A stretch of 64,000 nt of DNA from Fereydounia khargensis (lineage: Eukaryota; Basidiomycota; Ustilaginomycetes; Urocystidales; Fereydouniaceae): positions 248,001 to 312,000 of the forward strand of contig JAOCZO010000012.1 of the NCBI GenBank assembly GCA_026413255.1, written 5' to 3'. The first letter of the stretch is position 1; each line of letters starts with the position of its first letter. The position numbers and the translations under genes were made by a program. The notes under the pieces were generated by a model. It did not search any database and was not told where the DNA came from. It saw only the letters and a list, made by a program, of their open reading frames with translations. Positions 59,233-64,000 of this stretch are shown piece by piece.

Positions 59233-59973
59233 TTGCAAGGGGTACAAAGGGCCATCAAACAATTGGGTATAGGAGGAGATAACAATCCCAAGGATGCTTA
59301 CCCCAAAAAGGCATCATACAATTGTCTCACACCAGCTGAGATTGAAGAGGCATTGAGCAATGGGACTTTTCAAAGGCTTGACCAAGAGACCAAGGAAGGC
59401 TCAGAGATCGTTGACTATCTCAGGAAGGCCGAGCGCAATGGCACAGCATCTATTGAAGAGCTTTATAACACCATCAAAGCACGCCATGCAAAGTCAACTG
59501 CCAGGTCTAATTGTCAAGCTGCCCTCATCAACAAAGCAAAAAAGCTCAAAAGGGCAAAGATGCATTCTGAGTTTTGGAAGAGAGGATCAGGAACACTGGA
59601 GGAGGGCGACACAGCAATCAATCAGCTCAACAAGATGAACATGCTCAATCAATTTGCTGGCTACATCAAAAAGGGTTTCAGGTCTGGCACAGTTGCGTCT
59701 TGCGTGAACAGTAAATGGTACCAGGATGATGCAAATGCCTGGATGGTGGGTACGAGCGTTGTCAAGCAGTCGAACAAGAGGACAAGCCGGCCTGAGCTTG
59801 GTAGTGGCCAGCTGTCTGTCTTGGGCAACTTTACCGGCTACTGCAACCATCTCGGGTTGCACTTCTTTGATATCCATACCCCCTCGGTCCCTGATTCTGG
59901 TGGCCTGGCAGCTGTGGAACTTTCGGTGCGCATTGCCACCACTGCCAATGGGGTAGTCCGATGCCCAATTTGA
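59233..59973 (+). other. Open frame of unknown origin, Lys/Ala/Asn-rich, no ATG start
   Basis: A 246-codon open frame without an initiator ATG at its beginning, so it is part of something larger or a remnant. It reads as a soluble helical protein: YNCLTPAEIEEALSNGTF, EEGDTAINQLNKMNML, SVLGNFTGYCNHLGLHFFDI. Base use is AT-richer than host genes. No conserved catalytic motif was recognised. It lies in the island with repeats and may come from a mobile element. Confidence 0.35.
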
Positions 59974-60042
59974 TGCTGCACGTGGCAGGAGACGGACGGC
60001 AGCAGTAGCAGCAACAACCACCACGACCAAAGAGCTTTCCTA

Positions 60043-60759
60043 ATGCATCTCGTCAATGACCATGAGCTCCCTGTCCTGCGCTTTGGAGATGGTAGCGTGG
60101 TCCAATCGGTCATGGAGGGTGACCTGCCAGACCCCTGCTGCATCCTGCCTTTTGTCTCCGCTCAGGTTAAGGATCAGCCGGGCATCCAGCTGAGGCGTGC
60201 CGATCCGAAAGAGGACTTGCACAAGGTGTTTGGCCTTGTGCAGCCTCGATTCTCAGTCAACAAGGCAGCTGCAAATCCTCGAACAGCCCTTGTGCCTCCA
60301 TCAGAACAAAAGGAGAGGACCCAGAGCGCATATCAGAAAAGGCTGGCCAACATGTCACCGGAAAAGCTTGCCAAGTTCCGTGAAGATTCCAAGAGGAGGG
60401 CTAACAAGAGACATGTGGAAATCAAGCAGGGAAAGGCTACGGTCTCGGCAAGGACAAGGGAGAAACAGCGAGCAAACGCCAAAGGACGATACAAGACGAG
60501 AGCCTCAATGACACCTGAGGAGCGAGAGAAGGCTGAAAAGGCAGCAAGAGAACAATACCACCGCCTGAAAGGAACGTCCAGGAACGCCAAAGCATCCAGC
60601 AGGCGCCAAACCCTTGATGACTCTGATGGCGACAATAGCAACAACGGCACGGACGACTACAGCAGCGACAGGAATGATGAAAGTGACGCCTCGCTATCTG
60701 ACCTAACGAAATTGGAACACATGGATGATGACGACAATCAAAGCAACCCAGATGGGTGA
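60043..60759 (+). CDS. Hypothetical basic protein in the mobile-DNA-like island
   Basis: A 238-residue frame starting with ATG. The first 85 residues look ordered (LPVLRFGDGSVVQSVMEGDL, CCILPFVSAQVKDQPG). From about 85 it is very basic and helical with repeated K/R/E pattern (RLANMSPEKLAKFRED, MTPEEREKAEKAARE). The end is an acidic Asp/Ser/Asn tail (DDDDNQSNPDG). The basic part could bind nucleic acid. No homologue is recognised. It may be a mobile-element accessory protein or a young gene; expression is uncertain. Confidence 0.4.
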   Translation: MHLVNDHELPVLRFGDGSVVQSVMEGDLPDPCCILPFVSAQVKDQPGIQLRRADPKEDLHKVFGLVQPRFSVNKAAANPRTALVPPSEQKERTQSAYQKRLANMSPEKLAKFREDSKRRANKRHVEIKQGKATVSARTREKQRANAKGRYKTRASMTPEEREKAEKAAREQYHRLKGTSRNAKASSRRQTLDDSDGDNSNNGTDDYSSDRNDESDASLSDLTKLEHMDDDDNQSNPDG

Positions 60760-60931
60760 GACCAGCGGCCCAGGACTTGTAGGATCCCAAGCGACGACGA
60801 AGGCGAGACTGACAAAGGCAAGGATACGGATGGCCCACCAGACCGCAAGAGCAGTCGCTTGACACTCAAAACGGTTGCGCACACTTGCTAGCTGGTGCAG
60901 CCTTGTCTGTCGTGCTGCTCTCACTTTCTTC

Positions 60932-61041
60932 TCTCTCAATCATCTTGTTGCCCTGCTTTTGCGTGATGCGTGTCCAATTGATTGGTCTGGATTTAAATTT
61001 TGCAACATATCGGAGCAGCGGACACAACTTGTCAGAGCGTA
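60932..61041 (+). repeat. Direct repeat 2, left copy
   Basis: About 110 bp alignable to 61861-61969 at high identity (shared CTTGTTGCC, TTTGCAACATATCGGAGCAG). A second block, 61050-61122, aligns less well with 62079-62138. Confidence 0.75.
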
Positions 61042-61484
61042 CAAAACTGAACCTGGCTGGGAGGATCGTATGAACGGGGTGCGCGGCAAATCAGATGGGC
61101 GGGGCGTGGGGAAAGAGAAGGGCACCAGACGCGCGTGCGCCCGCACACACACCAGGACTTGTGGCTGGAGCGTGCTGAAATGCGACTAGGCTTGTGGGTG
61201 CGCTCGCTGGCAATGCCTGCACAAGGCCGTCTTTCCCCAATGCACAACACCGCACTTACACAGATGAAGAGGGAGGTGAGTGTTCCTATGTCAGGGTTCT
61301 CAGTTGAAGTCAGTACTCACACCATGCCTTAACTACAGTATCTAGACGACAATTGAGTTACATATGCAGGCGTGACCAGGAAAGCTCCCGTCCACAACTA
61401 TGGACCTGAAGAAAACGGAAAGTTGTTTGAACCTTTCATAACCTGTTGGACAAAATAACCATTCCATTTGCTCCATCATAGCAA

Positions 61485-61626
61485 TCCTTTGCGAGCGTGA
61501 CACCAAGTATTGCTGGGGTTGTGCTGTGGCAAAAGATGGCCCTGTTGAGTGCAAGCCCACGGACAGGAAGGCATGTGAACAATGCCTCAAAGGGCGAAAG
61601 CCTTGCAATTTCGATGGCAGGTGTAA
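61485..61626 (+). pseudogene. Cysteine-cluster remnant between the direct repeats
   Basis: A short coding-like stretch with a GTGTAAGT donor at its end. Cysteines are spaced as in a zinc-binding module: YCWGCAVAKDGPVEC, then KACEQCLKGRKPC (C-x2-C-x6-C as in fungal zinc clusters) and NFDGR. A possible following exon at 61692 (QIPTYTDGDKEVKTFLYRF) ends soon after. It is probably a scrap of a DNA-binding or transposon protein. Confidence 0.4.
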
Positions 61627-61860
61627 GTGATTATTCTTGTTATCCTTCTTCCTACCATTTCGCTAACCCTCAACTGATCTCAACGGAGTAGGGCAGATTC
61701 CGACCTACACGGATGGCGACAAGGAGGTCAAGACCTTCCTGTACAGATTCCTTATCGACTTGTTCTTTCGCTCTCCTGAGGGTTTTCGAAGGCGAAAGCC
61801 TTAAATGGCACATGGTACTGTACATACAGTCAGAACGTTTGCGAGGTGTTCCTTCTTCCT

Positions 61861-61969
61861 TCTCAATCGTCTTGTTGCCTTGCTTTTGCATGATGTGTGT
61901 CCCACTCATTGGTCTGGAATGAGATTTTGCAACATATCGGAGCAGCGGCCACAACTTGTCGAAGCATAC
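61861..61969 (+). repeat. Direct repeat 2, right copy
   Basis: Partner of 60932-61041, about 0.93 kb apart, same orientation. With the flanking second blocks, about 1.2 kb is bracketed. Confidence 0.75.
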
Positions 61970-62209
61970 CTATGCCATTATCACGTAAGCAGGTGTGCGT
62001 CAGTCTCACCGAAGCAATACCCCCTTCTCTCAAAGCACTGGGGGGGCTACAGATGGGGCATGGGCCAACCCAAACCGAACTTGGCTGGCCGGATCGTATG
62101 AACTGGTTTGCGTGGCGGGGCATGGGGCAAGGGGCAAGGACGAAACCTACCACACCCTGTCTCAGTGGTAATGCTGCAAGATGCTTTCATTTCTTCGTCT
62201 CAAGGTGAG

Positions 62210-64000
62210 CTATTGCGCGATGAGTTTTTCAAGCTGATCGAGTCCCGAACCCACAGCGTTGGGCGAGACAAGACTGCGAGCCGCCGCCAGCTGCCCGACC
62301 TGCACGAGGATATCTGTGTTGTCTGCTGGTGTCTTTCCTTGTCGATTGAGGAGGAAGAGTCCCGCGAGGATTGCGCCGGCGAAGCTGTCACCTGCACCGG
62401 TGGTGTTTACGACGGGTTTTTCTAGTGTGGGTGGTGGGTGATGTTTGACGGTGACGATTCCGTGTTCACCTGACGCGAGGGAGAGGACGCCCTTGCTTCC
62501 CAGTTTGACGAGGAGGATCTGGAACGTCTTGGCGTGGATGAACGCGAGTGCTTGTGCTAGTGTATCGTGGGCGATGAAGGGTGGAAGGGCGAGGTAGGAG
62601 CGCATGGAGCGCACGAGGTCGTCCGACTCTTGAGTGTGTGGCGGGAGTGTGCCGTGTTGTACGGCGTGTGCGTGCATATGTTTGAGCTCGATCGCGTTCG
62701 GCGTGGCGATGGTCACGGGTCGACTTGGCGCGGCGTCAAGGATCGACGTTGACTTGGCCACACTTGTGGGCTCGAACAGAGTCGTGGTCGACGATGGCAG
62801 TGCGGAGAGGATGGAGCGCAGGGTGTCGGCGCCCAAGTTACCGTCTAGGGCAGCGATGCATGGCGTACCTACGGGTGGGGATGCCGAGGCGATCTCCATA
62901 TCCGCAACGCCAGAGACCAGGTCGCCGTCAGCAGAAAGCTGAAGACTACACACTGCCGTGCGCCCTCTAGAAGGCGGGATGAAAAGCCCGTCGATCCGCA
63001 TGCCACGCTCAGCGGTGCCGCGCTCTAGCAAGTCGCCAAAACTATCGGCACCCCTGGCAGCGACAAGCTTCACGGCGCGCGGAAAGGTGCTGCTGAGTAC
63101 AGAGTGTGCAGCTTCAGCAACGTTGCGACCTACACCGCCGAGAGAGACGGATACCCGGCCTGGAAACGTTGTCGCACCAGCGGAACTGGATACATTCACG
63201 CTGGCTTGGGACGTGAGGTCGATCGCAGCTGCACCAAACACGACCACGTCGCCCTCTTGCTGTTCCTGGTTCAAAGAAGAATAGGGGGAATCTCGATTAT
63301 GATTTCCAAGTTCTAGCTGGATCTTACATGGGTGAGAAGCTAGGCACTCACGTGCGGGGCCTGGAAACCAGGAGCATGAGAGTTGGCAGCGTCGCTCCAG
63401 TCTTTGCGCACGCGTTCCATCTCAGCTGCAGTTTGGGCGGCGACCTTGGCGTTGTTGACTACGAGGGCGCGGTTACTCTCCTTGCTAGCGGGGATGAGTT
63501 GGGCGAGTCGCTTGAGGAGCCAAGGCGTAGCTTCTTTGCCACGCTTGTCGATACCTTGTTCGACGGACTCGCGGACGGCCACTTCGACCTGAGCCTGGAT
63601 CTGCTTGCCGACCGCCTCGAAGCTCTCGGGAATCGGGACGCCAAACACCTGCCCACTGCCCAGACCGAGCCGCTGGGTGAGGAGGATCGAAGTTGCCGCC
63701 TGCGTGAGAGAGCCAGCATAGGGTACGAAGAGGCCCGAGCTCGAGGTGTAGAATGCAGGGAACTCTCCACTCGGGTTGAAGGTCTGGACGCCGACACCGT
63801 GGGTCTCGAGCACTTCGAGCGTGCGCGGAATGTCGAGGATCGACTTGGGGCCCGAGCAGAAGACGGCGACGGGGGTGCGGCCCAGCTCGGTCAGGTCAGC
63901 GGACACGTCCATTGCTGGTATGGGTTCGCGCCTCAGTCAGGAGCGGCTTCTAATGCTGATACGTGAGTGGTGGGAGACACTTACACGACTCGGCCCCACG
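62210..64000 (-). CDS. Bifunctional pseudouridine-metabolising protein: PsuG-like glycosidase fused to PfkB-family pseudouridine kinase (5' end outside window)
   Basis: Minus-strand exons 63985-64000 (cut by the window edge), 63352-63914 and 62210-63265 join with matching phases. The N-terminal part is a pseudouridine-5'-phosphate glycosidase: HRGAE-type edge, then MDVSADLTELGRTPVAVFCS, GPKSILDIPRTLEVLETHG, and NPSGEFPAFYTSSSG. The C-terminal 352 residues are a ribokinase-type PfkB domain: VVVFGAAAIDLTSQ, SLGGVGRNVAEAAH, and the catalytic NTTGAGDSFAGAILAG. Kinase and glycosidase act in sequence: pseudouridine to its 5'-phosphate, then to uracil plus ribose-5-phosphate. Fungal fusions of this kind are known. 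The catalytic Lys of PsuG lies outside the window. Confidence 0.9.

Noticed and set aside
60932-61969. Direct repeats as long terminal repeats of a retroelement
   Set aside because: They are only about 110 bp, and no reverse transcriptase, integrase or gag-like sequence is recognisable between or near them.
57293-62209. Helitron or known transposase element
   Set aside because: No helicase Walker motifs, Rep motif or DDE/D catalytic pattern could be found by eye; the class is left open.
1-64000. CRISPR array or bacterial operon structure
   Set aside because: Introns in most genes and eukaryotic protein families throughout show nuclear fungal DNA; no regularly spaced identical repeats were seen.

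Overview
The window looks like nuclear DNA of a basidiomycete fungus, most likely an Ustilaginomycotina (smut-type or smut-related yeast) genome. The evidence is gene density (about 30 protein genes in 64 kb), GC-rich coding DNA, few and short GT-AG introns (55-95 bp) with CTGAC/CTAAC-like branch points, and typical fungal gene content. The placement below Basidiomycota is inference. No rRNA, tRNA or CRISPR was recognised.

0-4 kb: the end of a purine permease, a TMEM135-like peroxisomal/mitochondrial membrane protein and a ZIP metal transporter. 4-11.5 kb: a gene-poor, AT-richer stretch holding a tandem array of five related copies of a small secreted six-cysteine protein. Two copies look whole (B, 7529-8185; E, 10835-11500), one is interrupted, one is a 3' scrap and one has a foreign middle. 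I do not recognise the family; an effector-like role is an inference.

12-57 kb is mostly housekeeping DNA: Hsp31/DJ-1, an F-box-like protein, a cytochrome P450, a small GPI-anchor candidate, an EBP-like/PAQR fusion receptor, an SDR, cytidine deaminase, a GH5-like glycosidase, a HECT ubiquitin ligase, two alpha/beta hydrolases, mitochondrial ribosome recycling factor, a TLC-domain protein, a protein with eight SSWF helical repeats, galactokinase, a glycine-rich secreted protein, Nas2, an old yellow enzyme, a nucleolar-type FKBP, a TRIP4/Rqt4 zinc-finger protein, CHCHD5/Mix14 and a TIM-barrel sugar isomerase/dehydroshikimate dehydratase. Most sit as convergent or divergent pairs with short spacers. 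Exon boundaries given here were set by hand from frame, splice sites and family conservation.

57.3-62.2 kb is a second gene-poor, AT-richer island. It has a cluster of TTCGCAGC palindromes, two pairs of diverged direct repeats, a cysteine-cluster scrap and unidentified open frames. It is probably decayed mobile DNA of unknown class. The right edge holds a pseudouridine kinase/glycosidase fusion gene that runs off the window.

The strongest candidates for something new are the six-cysteine array, the in-frame EBP-like/PAQR fusion, and the helical-register SSWF repeat protein.
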